64,000 nucleotides of DNA, from the NCBI GenBank assembly GCA_017531225.1, contig JAFXLL010000002.1, positions 29,285 through 93,284 on the forward strand, written 5' to 3'. This DNA comes from Bacteroidales bacterium (GTDB lineage: Bacteria > Bacteroidota > Bacteroidia > Bacteroidales > F082). Of the stretch, positions 1-9,057 are shown piece after piece (positions within the stretch are counted from its first letter, which is position 1; every line of letters starts with the position of its first letter). The position numbers and the translations under genes are program-made. The notes beneath the pieces are model-generated. The model had not been told where the DNA came from. It searched no databases and worked only from the letters and a program-made list of their open reading frames with translations.

Positions 1-508
1 GGTTGTTGAGCAGGTAGATATAACGATCGGCGAGCTCTTTACCATACATCTCCTTGATACGGTCGGTGAGCAGGCGGCGGTTGATACGGATGAAGCTCGA
101 CTTGGGCAACTCACCCATCAACGTGGCGATGTTTTTCTTCTCCACGTTGGCGTTGGCGTCGAACTTCGAGCCGGTAGCGGCATTCGAAGCGTTGACGTAG
201 TTGCTCAGGAAGTCGATTTTCTCACGAATCTCACGATCCTCAGTGTGCTTTTGGCGGTAGAGGATGTAGTTCTTCGCCACAGTGTAGTACTGTTCGGCCA
301 TCAAAGCGGTCTCCACCTGATTTTGGATCTCTTCCACTGTGATGCCATTGGTCACACGGACGCGACTCAGAATGGCGTTGAGGTCTTCGTCAGTGGCATA
401 AAAGCCGGATGCTAAAAATGCCTTGCTAATGGCTACTTTGATTTTCTCAATAGAGAAAGGCTCTTCTTGCCCATCCCTTTTTCTAATGTACAATCCACCG
501 TTGCTCAT
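1..508 (-). CDS. nrdD: Anaerobic ribonucleoside-triphosphate reductase, N-terminal part (cut by window edge)
   Basis: The first 169 codons are visible, reading leftwards from ATG at 508. Residues about 5-95 look like an ATP-cone (a YIRKRDG start, then EPFSIEKIKVAISKA), the allosteric nucleotide-binding domain of ribonucleotide reductases. Next comes an N-A-N-rich stretch (DANANVEKKNIATLMGELPK), which I recognise from class III enzymes of Bacteroidales. Class III reductases make dNTPs from NTPs without oxygen, using a glycyl radical and the activase NrdG. The catalytic and glycyl-radical parts lie outside the window, so the class is inferred from the N-terminus; a class I or II alpha subunit is the alternative. 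A divergent promoter region separates it from rnr. Confidence 0.72.
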   Translation of the reverse strand, partial: MSNGGLYIRKRDGQEEPFSIEKIKVAISKAFLASGFYATDEDLNAILSRVRVTNGITVEEIQNQVETALMAEQYYTVAKNYILYRQKHTEDREIREKIDFLSNYVNASNAATGSKFDANANVEKKNIATLMGELPKSSFIRINRRLLTDRIKEMYGKELADRYIYLLNN

Positions 509-576
509 ATATGTGCTCGTTTACAAAGGTTTGTAAAAATATGTATCTCGTGATTTCCCCTTCGGGCCTTCTTTTG

Positions 577-604
577 CAAAGGTATAATAAATTGATTGTT
601 CAAA
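577..604 (-). promoter_or_regulatory. Bacteroidales-type promoter for the nrdD-like gene
   Basis: On the minus strand a TTTG element (604-601) lies 16 bases before TACCTTTG (584-577), which matches the TAnnTTTG -7 box of Bacteroidota. It would give a leader of about 65 bases. The spacer is a little short. Confidence 0.5.
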
Positions 605-667
605 ATATTAATGCACGCCGTTTTTTATATCAACAAAGTTATCAACACACTAATTCTCTGATTTTAT

Positions 668-675
668 TATTTTTG
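668..675 (+). promoter_or_regulatory. -7 box (TATTTTTG) for rnr
   Basis: TATTTTTG fits TAnnTTTG and lies 52 bases before the rnr start. No clear -33 TTG is seen at the usual distance. Confidence 0.45.
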
Positions 676-727
676 CAAAACAAAAAAATTAAGACGGAAT
701 AAAACAAAAAAATTTTAAGAAATTAAT

Positions 728-2944
728 ATGGGAAAAAGAAAGACAATTGAAAATAAATTAAGTGTTTTCACCAACGCCATACTCAGCATCTTCGGAGAGA
801 ACCCTTTCAAGCCGATGAATTACAAGCAAATCTGTAAGAGTCTTGCCATTCGCGACGCCGCCGGAAAAGACGTGGTATACCATATCTTAATAGACCTATT
901 CGAACAAGGCATCCTAATGGAGGAAAGGCCGTTCAGGTATGTGCTCAACCCAGCTTACTTAGAAGAATATGGCCCGAAGAAGGAGTATGTGGAAGGCACG
1001 GTTGACATGAAGTCGACGGGCAAGGCATACGTGGTTCTCGACGGTGATTCGGGTGAGGACGTGTTTATCTCGGCCAACAACACAGGCCAGGCCTTGCACG
1101 GCGACCGTGTGAAGGTGGCGATGTTCCCGAAACGGAAAAACAAGAAACCCGAAGGAGAGATTGTGGAAGTGCTCCAACGCAAGCATACCGACTTTGTAGG
1201 CGTATTACACATCTCGCATGGCTATGTGTTTGTGGTGCCCGACATGGAACAGATACCAGTGGATATCTTTGTACCTAAAGGCGAACTTCATGGTGCCAAA
1301 AACGGACAGAAGGTGATCGTTCACCTGGTAGATTGGCCTGAAAACTCAGGTAATCCCTTTGGCGAGATCATCCGTGTATTGGGTAACCCAGGCGAGAACG
1401 ACGTGGAGATGCAGTCAATCTTGTTGTCGCACGACTATCCGTTAGATTTTCCGAAGGAAGTGGAGAAAGAGGCTGCGGCTATCCCCGTCAAGATTAAGCG
1501 AGAGGAGATCAAGAAACGTCGTGATTTCAGGGATGTCTTCACCATCACCATCGACCCGGCCGACGCCAAGGACTTCGATGATGCCATCTCCTTGCAGAAG
1601 CTGCCTAACGGCCATTGGGAAGTTGGCGTGCATATTGCCGATGTGTCGCATTACGTGAAGCCTGGATCAGCCATCGACGAAGAGGCCTACAGCCGTGGCA
1701 CCTCTGTTTATTTGGTGGACCGCACCATTCCCATGCTACCCGAGAAGCTGTGCAACAACGTCTGTTCATTACGTCCCGATGAGGAGAAGCTAACGTTTTC
1801 AGCGGTCTTCGAGATGGACGACAATGCTAATATTCTGAACCATTGGATCGGCAAGACCATCATCAAGTCGTGCCGCCGCTATGCTTATGAAGAGGTGCAA
1901 ACCATGATTGAAGGCGGCGAGGGCGATTACAAGGACGAGATCATGACCTTCAACCATCTGGCCACCAAGCTTCGCGAGAAACGCATGGCCGCTGGCAGCC
2001 TCAACTTCCATTCGGAAGAGGTCAAGTTTGTGCTTGACGAGAATGGCAAGCCTATAGATACCTACATCAGGGTGCAAAATGAAAGCCACGAGTTGATCGA
2101 GGATTTCATGCTGTTAGCCAACCGTACCGTGGCCGAGACCTTCGGTAAACCCGACAGCAAATGGAAGAACTATACCTTTGTTTATCGTGTGCACGATGAA
2201 CCCAATCCCGAAAAGCTGAACAACTTCATGCGACTGATTTCCCGCTTGGGCTATACCATGGACATCAGCACCCGCTCAAAGTTGGTGAAGTCATACAACA
2301 AACTGTTTGAGGACGTGGAAGGCAAGGGCGAGAAAAACCTGGTGGAGTCAGTGGCTATCCGCACGATGGCCAAGGCGGTTTATAGCACCGAAAATATTGG
2401 TCACTACGGCCTATCGTTCGACTATTACACGCACTTCACCTCCCCTATCCGCCGTTATCCAGACCTCATGGTGCATCGACTCATTGAGCGTTATTTGATC
2501 GAGAACCAAGGCTCTGTCGACAAGAAGGAGTTTGACGAGTATTGTGTCCACACCAGTGAGATGGAAAAGCAAGCTGAGGAAATGGAGCGCCAGAGCGTGA
2601 AGTACAAGCAGGCTGAATACCTGCAGGATAAGATCGGTCAGGTGTTCGACGGCTTGATTTCAGGCGTGAGCAAATGGGGTTTGTATGTTGAGCTGAAGGA
2701 CAGCAAATGCGAAGGTTTGGTACGTTACGACGATCTTCCGGGCGATTACTATTATCTTGACGAGGACAACTTCAGGGTGATTGGTCAGGAGTCGGGACGG
2801 GTGCTGCAGCTGGGTGACGAGGTGACGGTGATGGTGAAGGATGTGAACCTGCTGAAGCGCCAGATGGACTTTGAATTGATCATGAAAGACGTTCCAAGGA
2901 AATCGAATCGCAGGAACAAGCCATACGGCAGGAAAAAATATTAA
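728..2944 (+). CDS. rnr: Ribonuclease R (RNB-family 3'-5' exoribonuclease)
   Basis: A 738-residue cytoplasmic exoribonuclease that degrades structured RNA processively from the 3' end. Visible domains in order: a winged-helix-like N-terminus (to about 75), OB/cold-shock domains (about 80-230), the RNB catalytic domain, and a C-terminal S1 domain (about 645-720) with a basic tail ending RRNKPYGRKKY. The acidic cluster that binds catalytic magnesium is intact (D276, D282, D284, D285 in DPADAKDFDD). The RNB signature HFTSPIRRYPDLMVHRLIE is also present. Length and domain order are normal for the family. It is followed by a tRNA gene with its own promoter, so it appears to be a single-gene unit. 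Confidence 0.95.
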   Translation: MGKRKTIENKLSVFTNAILSIFGENPFKPMNYKQICKSLAIRDAAGKDVVYHILIDLFEQGILMEERPFRYVLNPAYLEEYGPKKEYVEGTVDMKSTGKAYVVLDGDSGEDVFISANNTGQALHGDRVKVAMFPKRKNKKPEGEIVEVLQRKHTDFVGVLHISHGYVFVVPDMEQIPVDIFVPKGELHGAKNGQKVIVHLVDWPENSGNPFGEIIRVLGNPGENDVEMQSILLSHDYPLDFPKEVEKEAAAIPVKIKREEIKKRRDFRDVFTITIDPADAKDFDDAISLQKLPNGHWEVGVHIADVSHYVKPGSAIDEEAYSRGTSVYLVDRTIPMLPEKLCNNVCSLRPDEEKLTFSAVFEMDDNANILNHWIGKTIIKSCRRYAYEEVQTMIEGGEGDYKDEIMTFNHLATKLREKRMAAGSLNFHSEEVKFVLDENGKPIDTYIRVQNESHELIEDFMLLANRTVAETFGKPDSKWKNYTFVYRVHDEPNPEKLNNFMRLISRLGYTMDISTRSKLVKSYNKLFEDVEGKGEKNLVESVAIRTMAKAVYSTENIGHYGLSFDYYTHFTSPIRRYPDLMVHRLIERYLIENQGSVDKKEFDEYCVHTSEMEKQAEEMERQSVKYKQAEYLQDKIGQVFDGLISGVSKWGLYVELKDSKCEGLVRYDDLPGDYYYLDEDNFRVIGQESGRVLQLGDEVTVMVKDVNLLKRQMDFELIMKDVPRKSNRRNKPYGRKKY

Positions 2945-2948
2945 ATTG

Positions 2949-2978
2949 TTGCTCTGTTGACAATTTTTATTATCTTTG
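2949..2978 (+). promoter_or_regulatory. Promoter of tRNA-Thr
   Basis: TTG at 2949-2951, a 19-base spacer, then TATCTTTG at 2971-2978; the tRNA begins 12 bases later. This is a good match to the Bacteroidota -33/-7 pattern. Confidence 0.7.
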
Positions 2979-2990
2979 CAGCCGCATAAA

Positions 2991-3063
<73 letters not shown>

Positions 3064-3069
3064 CAAGGA

Positions 3070-3097
3070 AAGGCCATCCTTCGGGACGGCCTTTTTT
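3070..3097 (+). terminator. Rho-independent terminator after tRNA-Thr
   Basis: Stem AAGGCCATCC / GGACGGCCTT (one A-C mismatch), loop TTCG, then a run of T. Confidence 0.8.
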
Positions 3098-3113
3098 CGT
3101 TGATGGCTATAAC

Positions 3114-3139
3114 AAAAAAAGCTCGCTTTTCGCGAGCTT
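3114..3139 (-). terminator. Rho-independent terminator after tRNA-Cys
   Basis: On the minus strand AAGCTCGC and GCGAGCTT form a perfect 8-bp stem with loop GAAAA, followed by T residues. It faces the tRNA-Thr terminator. Confidence 0.82.
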
Positions 3140-3143
3140 CTTG

Positions 3144-3214
3144 AGGTACCTGGCGGATTCGAACCGCCGTCCCCGGTTTTGCAGACCGATCCCTAACCGC
3201 TCGGGCAAGGTACC
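3144..3214 (-). tRNA. tRNA-Cys (anticodon GCA)
   Basis: Read leftwards, the acceptor GGTACCT/AGGTACC pairs perfectly. The anticodon loop CTGCAAA gives GCA, the T-arm is GGCGG-TTCGAAT-CCGCC, and the discriminator is T (U73, usual for Cys). CCA is not encoded. Confidence 0.94.
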
Positions 3215-3225
3215 ATTTGCGGGTG

Positions 3226-3255
3226 CAAAGATACACATAAAAACGGTATCCGCAA
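3226..3255 (-). promoter_or_regulatory. Promoter of tRNA-Cys
   Basis: Minus-strand TTG (3255-3253), a 19-base spacer and TATCTTTG (3233-3226), 11 bases before the tRNA. Confidence 0.7.
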
Positions 3256-3262
3256 CAATTCT

Positions 3263-4675
3263 TTAAAAAAATAATCCCCTCGCCGCCAATTTCAGATAGT
3301 TCCAAGCCAAAATGGCAATCAGCAACACGACATTGTAACTATAGTAAAAAGCGAAGTCGCGTTTCCTGAAATGCGTCATGGCAAAAGCAGCCATGATGAT
3401 GATTCCCGGCAGGGCCGGCAGATGATAGCGCTCGCTGTTGAAAGCAAACGAAAAAGCGATCATCATCACATAAAGCAACGTGTAGGAGCCTATTAAGCCG
3501 AAGTTTCTCCATTTCCTCTCCCTAATGGCCGCCACGATACACCACATGGCGAAGAAGGCCAGGTAGTTCTTCACAAAATAAGTGCCGTTCATCATCTTTT
3601 GGTTCTCGTTGGCCACCTCTACCAGGTTGGTCAAAGGCATGGCGAAGGCTCCCGGTGCCGTGTATTTGTAACTGGCGTATTCAGCGTATTTCATGCCCAA
3701 TTGCTGGTATTTATCAACCAAGCCTGTGCTTTCACCGAAGTTCAGGTGAACGATGATCAGCATCTCCCACCCTATCGGCGTAAATAAGAAAAACACCACC
3801 ACAGCAGCTACGGCAATCAAGGCGATGCGTTTTGCTTTCTTGGAGATTAAACTCGGTTCGGAACAGAGGATGAACAAGATAAAACTGGCGATGATCACCA
3901 TGCTGAGCACAGTACGGAAACCGAAGGTCATGGCGGTCAACAGGATAGGAAAAGCGATATTCCAGAAGGTATAACGCTTACTGCGGATTAGGTAGTCCAT
4001 CCTTTCCAAGGCCAAGGTAGCCAAAAATACCATTTCGGTCTCTTTCATATAGGTGCCTGTGTAATGGATGAATTGAGGCATGAACACGGCCATGACAGCG
4101 GCCAACCTTCCTGTTTTTTCACCTAAACTGCGCGAGGCAAGCTTGTAGATGACAACGCATAGGTATGCGCTCATCAAGGCTTTCAACAGCCTCGGACCGA
4201 GAATGTTTTTGCCAAAGCAGGTGTAGAGTGTGGTTAAATAAAGAAGATAGCCTTGATCGGAAAAGCCCATGGTATGGCCGTTCAGCATCCAAAACAGTTC
4301 GCGCAACCGGCCCGCCCTGGCAAGGTCCGAAAGATGACTGGCTGTAAAATGATAGTTCAAGCTGTCGGCGGCGCCATATTCCATGCTCATTCCCGTTTGA
4401 TAGTAGTAATAGAACATCATGGCACCCACAAAGATCGCCCTCAAGCCAAAGGCCACCCAAAACACTTTTTTGAGGAATGTTTTGGTTTCATCGCCCTTCC
4501 AACGACCGTGAAAGAAATAAGTCAACAAGAAATAAAACAACACCGTGCCAATGCCCCAGGCCATCCAAAGCGGCTTCATCGCATACGTCCTGAAGCAAAT
4601 ACTCACGATGAGCAGTGCTAACAGGTAGACGCTGATGCCCACCCACTGAAAATGCTTATGAAGTCTGGTAGGCAT
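3263..4675 (-). CDS. Polytopic membrane protein, GT-C glycosyltransferase-like
   Basis: A 470-residue protein with about 10-12 hydrophobic segments spread over its whole length. After the first segments there is a loop with YGAADSLNYHF. An acidic residue in that place is typical of the GT-C/PMT-ArnT type of lipid-linked sugar transferase, but no decisive signature is seen, so the family is an inference. The start codon overlaps the stop of the upstream lipoprotein gene (TAATG), which implies translational coupling. It could equally be a membrane protein of unknown function that works with that lipoprotein. Confidence 0.55.
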   Translation of the reverse strand: MPTRLHKHFQWVGISVYLLALLIVSICFRTYAMKPLWMAWGIGTVLFYFLLTYFFHGRWKGDETKTFLKKVFWVAFGLRAIFVGAMMFYYYYQTGMSMEYGAADSLNYHFTASHLSDLARAGRLRELFWMLNGHTMGFSDQGYLLYLTTLYTCFGKNILGPRLLKALMSAYLCVVIYKLASRSLGEKTGRLAAVMAVFMPQFIHYTGTYMKETEMVFLATLALERMDYLIRSKRYTFWNIAFPILLTAMTFGFRTVLSMVIIASFILFILCSEPSLISKKAKRIALIAVAAVVVFFLFTPIGWEMLIIVHLNFGESTGLVDKYQQLGMKYAEYASYKYTAPGAFAMPLTNLVEVANENQKMMNGTYFVKNYLAFFAMWCIVAAIRERKWRNFGLIGSYTLLYVMMIAFSFAFNSERYHLPALPGIIIMAAFAMTHFRKRDFAFYYSYNVVLLIAILAWNYLKLAARGLFF

Positions 4676-5232
4676 TATTCAGCTTGGATCATAGGTCCGG
4701 AAGGCTTGCGTTTCACGTTTTTCGGGTTGAGGTTAATCACTCCTCCCCTTTTGCTGTCGCCAGTCACGTTTTCGTTAGTGACTTTTTCAAAACTATGAGA
4801 ACGGTATTCATGCTGCCAAATCAAGTTGTCCTCGTCAAGTTGCTCAAGTTGGACATTGTATTCTTCAGTGCTTCCATCGACCGTTTCATAACTCACGTAT
4901 AAGCTATTGTCTTTGTATCTATAGCTATATTCGAAATGATAATATGTAGTGTCGTAATCTTTGGTATGAATCTCATAGCCTTCGTTGTTATCAAAGAAAT
5001 ACCAAAGCCAGTTCTCGCTGCCTGTAGTCTTGTAATAACTCCATGAACGGTAGGATTCCGGGATGTAATTATTGTTATAATCGGTATTCCAACGTTCTTC
5101 CTTTGTGGTGAACCAAACCCTGTTGATGATGGCGTTGATGACCTTCTCTTCGTCTTTTTTATGGCAACATGAGGTTGTCAATACCAGCAAGAGCAATGCG
5201 GCTAAACCAAACTTGGTGATATGCTTGTTCAT
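4675..5232 (-). CDS. Hypothetical lipoprotein
   Basis: 185 residues starting MNKHITKFG, with a lipobox ending LTTSC, so it is probably a lipidated envelope protein. The rest is rich in Tyr, Trp and acidic residues (about 60-150), consistent with a small beta-sheet domain; I recognise no family. The ATG at 5232 is preferred: an upstream in-frame TTG at 5253 overlaps the -7 box and could not be in the transcript. It forms a two-gene unit with the membrane protein downstream. Confidence 0.65.
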   Translation of the reverse strand: MNKHITKFGLAALLLLVLTTSCCHKKDEEKVINAIINRVWFTTKEERWNTDYNNNYIPESYRSWSYYKTTGSENWLWYFFDNNEGYEIHTKDYDTTYYHFEYSYRYKDNSLYVSYETVDGSTEEYNVQLEQLDEDNLIWQHEYRSHSFEKVTNENVTGDSKRGGVINLNPKNVKRKPSGPMIQAE

Positions 5233-5250
5233 AGCTTTGAAGTTTTGCTG

Positions 5251-5258
5251 CAAAAATA
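5251..5258 (-). promoter_or_regulatory. -7 box (TATTTTTG) for the lipoprotein/membrane protein pair
   Basis: Minus-strand TATTTTTG lies 18 bases before the ATG at 5232. It implies a very short leader and excludes the upstream TTG start. Confidence 0.5.
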
Positions 5259-5279
5259 CAATATTTCTCGGAAATCGAC

Positions 5280-5287
5280 TATCTTTG
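5280..5287 (+). promoter_or_regulatory. -7 box (TATCTTTG) for the DUF4175-ybeY-mnmG unit
   Basis: TATCTTTG lies 20 bases before the ATG at 5307, divergent from the leftward lipoprotein promoter. No clear -33 element. Confidence 0.5.
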
Positions 5288-5306
5288 CACCTTGATAAAT
5301 TAGGCT

Positions 5307-8300
5307 ATGTCTGCGCAGCAGGTTTTGATTGGGAAAACAGAACGGTTTGTCAAGAAGTATTATGTCAACCGGCTGATACAGGGCGTACTGATCGGTGCCG
5401 CCTTGTGGATCGTGTTTTATCTGCTGGTGAACACACTCGAATACTTCTCATGGTTTTCATCAAAGGTCAGACTCGCCTTGTTTATCGTGTTGATTATCGG
5501 TAGTTTGTTGGTAGCTACGGTTTATTTCGCCATCCCTTTGGTCAACTTGATTCGCTATCGAAAGAAGATGTCGCTTGAACAAGCGGCCTTGTTGATTGGG
5601 AAGTTTTTTCCTGACATTAGCGACAAGTTGCTAAACACACTCCAGTTGTCCGACAGTTTGTCAGCCGATGCCTCAAACGAGCTCCTTGCAGCCACGATCG
5701 AGCAACGCACTGCCCAACTTAATCCCGTCCGATTTACCGATGCCATAGACTTGAAAGGCAATCTGCGTTACCTATACATCTTTTTGGCTTTGTTGTGTGT
5801 GTTGCTTGCCTTGATGCTGTTTCTACCCCGTTTTGCTGTGCAGCCAGCCCAGCGCATCATTAACTTTGAGCAAGAATTTGAGAAGCCCCTCCCCTATTCG
5901 GTTCAGCTCTCTCAAGAGGCTATCGAGGTCAACCAGGGTGCCGATGTGGCTTTTTGCATCCAAGTGGAAGGTACGCATATCCCCGATGCCTTTTATGTGA
6001 AAAGCTCACGCGGCCAACAGGTGTTCAACAAAGTCTCGGTCAACGAATACAGCTATGTGTTCAAAAACGTGGTTCATGACCTTTCGTTCCAGGTGATTGG
6101 CGGTGAATACATCAGCAAACCTATTTCGATCACAGTACATCCCAATCCTGCCTTGCTGTCCTATCAATGCAAGGTTAAATATCCGGCTTATGTTCGTCGT
6201 ACCAATGAAGTTTTTGAGGGCAAGACAAGGCTTTTAGTGCCTCAAGGTTCGCAGCTGGAATTTGAGTTTTCGGTGCGTGACTGTGATAGCGTGTTTATCG
6301 TAAAGGATTCTGTCATTAATACACTTGATATCCATTCAGACGTAGCGACGTTTTCGTTGGTGGCGGCCTCCTCTACGTCCTTTGATTTCTCTTGCCGCAA
6401 TGCGTGGTCACAGCATTTCGACCCGATCCGCTTCTCGGTGGATGTGCTTCCTGACGCTTTCCCCGACATCCGCGTGGAATCGTACGACGAGGAACTCTCA
6501 TCCAAGGTGTACTATTCGGGCTTGCTGACTGATGATTACGGGTTTACCAAATTGGTGTTTCATTGCGATATCAAACAACCTACGGAACGTGAAGTAGTAC
6601 TGCCTGTAGCGTTTGACCGTACCAGCCCCAGAACCTCATTCTTCTACCATTTCGACATGGATAGTCTCGGCGTGTTGCCTGGGCAGCATTTGGAAGTGTA
6701 TTTCGAAGTCTGGGACAACGACGGATTCCATGGCCCCAAGTCGAAACGATCGGAGACATTCTCCTATTATAAGCCTTCGTTGGCAGCGCTTGATTCTATC
6801 GTAGATCAAACCGAAAATGACATTATGGAGCGCATGGCCAATCGTTCAGAAGAGGCTTCAAAGCTTAAGGAAGACATCGAGAGAATGCTTCAAGAACTGA
6901 CCTCCAAGAAAGAGTTGGATTGGACGGATAAAGAGAAGATCAAAGATTTGCTTGAAAAGCAGACCCAGATGGAGGAGGAGTGGAACCGCTTACAGGAAGA
7001 GCAAGAAAAGCTGAGCGATTTCATCAAAGAACATGATTTGGCCAACGAGGAGTTGATGAAAAAGCAAGAAAAAATCAATCAGTTGTTTGATGAAGTGCTT
7101 CCTGACGAGTTGAAGAAAATGTTGGAGGAGATGGAGAAGTTGCTGGATCAAATGCCTCGTGATAGAATGCAGCAAATGCTGCAAAATATGAAGCAAAACA
7201 ATGCCAAGATGCAAGATCTGCTTGATAGAAATCTGTCGCTTTTGGAACAGCTGAAGGTGGAGAAGGACTTCAATGAATTGATGGATCAACTGGACAAGTT
7301 AGGGGAGGAGCTGCAAAACCAAGACAATGAGCTGTCGGCTGAAGATGCCAAGCAGCAATTTGAGGAAATGATGCAGCGTTTCGATAGCATACAAGAACGT
7401 AACGAGTCGCTGACCGATCCGTTCAATATGCAAAAGAACGAAAGCCAGGAGGAGTCCATCGAACAAGACCTGGAGGAGGCTTCTGAGATGGAAAACAGCG
7501 AGTCTGGTAACCAACAACAAGGCTCAAAACAGAAGAAACAAAGCGCTGGAAAGAAGATGCAGGAAATGTCGAATTCCATGATGATGCAGATGCAGATGAG
7601 CGGCGCTGAACAACTTGCCGAGGATGCTCATCTGGTCCGTATCCTGCTCGAAAATGTTGTCCGTTCATCACATCAACAAGAGTCGTTGATGGATGAGGTT
7701 GGCCACATGCGCACCGATGATCCTTCAATTAGCGCCAAAATCGTCCGTCAGAAGGAGCTTTCCGACAATTTTGTGATGGTTGAGGATTCGCTACGAGCCA
7801 TGGCCTTGCGCCAACCGGCCGTGCAAAATTTCGTGTTTGACGAGATTGCTTCTATCGACCGTCAGACGGAATTGGCTTTGAAATACATCAACGAGCTGCG
7901 TTTCTCAATGGCTGTCAATTACCAACAACAAGCTTTGAAGTCGATGAATAACCTTGCATTGATGCTTGCAGAGTCGCTTCAAGAGATGGAGAGCTCTATG
8001 ATGGCATCGGGCTCTTGTTCGAGCAAGAGCAAGCCTCAGAAAGGCCAACAAGGACAGACCATGCAGCAGATGCTACAGCTTCAAGAACAATTGGGCCAGC
8101 AGCTGAAGAAAATGCGTGAACAAATGCAGCAACAGCAGGGGCAGTCGTCTTCTCAGATGTCCGAAGAATTGGCTCGTATGGCAGCTGAACAGGAGATGAT
8201 TCGCCAAGGCATGCAGCAGATGCTTGATGATATGAAGAGCAACGGTCAGTTGGGCGACGATGGTTTGAAGGAGATTATTCAGGATATGGAGCGACTTGAG

Positions 8301-8585
8301 GAAGAGATAGTGAACAAGAAGATTACCAATCAAACTTTGGAGCGAAACCGTCAGATCATGTCGCGTATGTTAGAATCGGAAAAAGCTCAACAAAAGCGTG
8401 ATCAGGACGAAAAACGGAAGTCAAACGAGTATAAAGGTACCAAGTTTGACCGTCAAGTTGATGAGATTTTCTATCAACAGCAATTGAAGAAGAATCAGGA
8501 TTTCCTTCGTTTGAATCCTATTCAATATCAGCCTTATTACAAATCGAAGATCAACGAATATTACCTCAAAAAGAATAGTAAATAG
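5307..8585 (+). CDS. DUF4175-like large membrane-anchored coiled-coil protein
   Basis: A 1092-residue protein. Two or three hydrophobic segments lie near the N-terminus (about 22-70) and another at about 150-172. A beta-rich extracytoplasmic region follows (about 190-480), then a very long coiled coil rich in Glu, Lys, Gln and Met from about 500 to the end, with Met/Gln-rich stretches near 610-760 and 900-990. This architecture and its place directly before ybeY and mnmG match the DUF4175 proteins of Bacteroidota, whose role is unknown. It is probably an envelope scaffold. Two bases separate it from ybeY, so the two are co-transcribed. Confidence 0.8.
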   Translation: MSAQQVLIGKTERFVKKYYVNRLIQGVLIGAALWIVFYLLVNTLEYFSWFSSKVRLALFIVLIIGSLLVATVYFAIPLVNLIRYRKKMSLEQAALLIGKFFPDISDKLLNTLQLSDSLSADASNELLAATIEQRTAQLNPVRFTDAIDLKGNLRYLYIFLALLCVLLALMLFLPRFAVQPAQRIINFEQEFEKPLPYSVQLSQEAIEVNQGADVAFCIQVEGTHIPDAFYVKSSRGQQVFNKVSVNEYSYVFKNVVHDLSFQVIGGEYISKPISITVHPNPALLSYQCKVKYPAYVRRTNEVFEGKTRLLVPQGSQLEFEFSVRDCDSVFIVKDSVINTLDIHSDVATFSLVAASSTSFDFSCRNAWSQHFDPIRFSVDVLPDAFPDIRVESYDEELSSKVYYSGLLTDDYGFTKLVFHCDIKQPTEREVVLPVAFDRTSPRTSFFYHFDMDSLGVLPGQHLEVYFEVWDNDGFHGPKSKRSETFSYYKPSLAALDSIVDQTENDIMERMANRSEEASKLKEDIERMLQELTSKKELDWTDKEKIKDLLEKQTQMEEEWNRLQEEQEKLSDFIKEHDLANEELMKKQEKINQLFDEVLPDELKKMLEEMEKLLDQMPRDRMQQMLQNMKQNNAKMQDLLDRNLSLLEQLKVEKDFNELMDQLDKLGEELQNQDNELSAEDAKQQFEEMMQRFDSIQERNESLTDPFNMQKNESQEESIEQDLEEASEMENSESGNQQQGSKQKKQSAGKKMQEMSNSMMMQMQMSGAEQLAEDAHLVRILLENVVRSSHQQESLMDEVGHMRTDDPSISAKIVRQKELSDNFVMVEDSLRAMALRQPAVQNFVFDEIASIDRQTELALKYINELRFSMAVNYQQQALKSMNNLALMLAESLQEMESSMMASGSCSSKSKPQKGQQGQTMQQMLQLQEQLGQQLKKMREQMQQQQGQSSSQMSEELARMAAEQEMIRQGMQQMLDDMKSNGQLGDDGLKEIIQDMERLEEEIVNKKITNQTLERNRQIMSRMLESEKAQQKRDQDEKRKSNEYKGTKFDRQVDEIFYQQQLKKNQDFLRLNPIQYQPYYKSKINEYYLKKNSK

Positions 8586-8587
8586 CC

Positions 8588-9022
8588 ATGATACAGTTTC
8601 ATACCATTGACGTGATGATGCCCCAACTTGATTTTGATCAGGTTCGCTCTTGGATTACCTCTGTGATTGAGGGTGAGGGTTACGAAGTTGGGGAGTTGCA
8701 CTACTATTTTTGCGGTGACGACACCTTATTGAACATCAATCGTGGGCGTCTTGGCCATGATTTCTATACGGATATCGTGACCTTCCCTTTAGGGGATTGT
8801 GAAACTTATATTTCGAGTGAATTTTGCCTGAGCTTGGATCGAATTGCGGAGAATAGCCTTACCTTTGGCCGTACGTTTGAAAGCGAGTTACTGCGTGTGA
8901 TCATTCACGGAGTTTTGCATTTGGTGGGATTTGACGATCTTACGGATAACGACCGCGAGGCGATGCGTAATAAAGAGGAAAATTGTCTTGAACTATTTTA
9001 TAATAAATTGAATATCAGATAA
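8588..9022 (+). CDS. ybeY: Endoribonuclease YbeY (16S rRNA maturation/quality control)
   Basis: 144 residues, a normal length. The metal-binding motif is HGVLHLVGFDD: H107 and H111 are present, but the third ligand, His in the classical HGxLHLxGYDH motif, is Asp (D117). As I recall, Bacteroidota homologues often differ at this point, so this probably reflects the lineage and not a dead enzyme. YbeY is a zinc-dependent single-strand endoribonuclease acting on the 16S rRNA 3' end and on ribosome quality control. It lies between the DUF4175 gene and mnmG. Confidence 0.9.
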   Translation: MIQFHTIDVMMPQLDFDQVRSWITSVIEGEGYEVGELHYYFCGDDTLLNINRGRLGHDFYTDIVTFPLGDCETYISSEFCLSLDRIAENSLTFGRTFESELLRVIIHGVLHLVGFDDLTDNDREAMRNKEENCLELFYNKLNIR

Positions 9023-9032
9023 ATAAATATTT

Positions 9033-9048
9033 TGTTTCATGTGAAACG
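9033..9048. promoter_or_regulatory. parS-like site upstream of mnmG
   Basis: TGTTTCATGTGAAACG matches 14 of 16 bases of the classical ParB site parS (TGTTTCACGTGAAACA). It lies in the ybeY-mnmG gap. A second near-match lies just after mnmG. Confidence 0.5.
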
Positions 9049-9057
9049 CCATAGAAA

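Noticed and set aside
511-702. A 63-residue frame between nrdD and rnr
   Set aside because: It overlaps promoter elements, has no plausible ribosome site and reads as AT-rich non-coding sequence.
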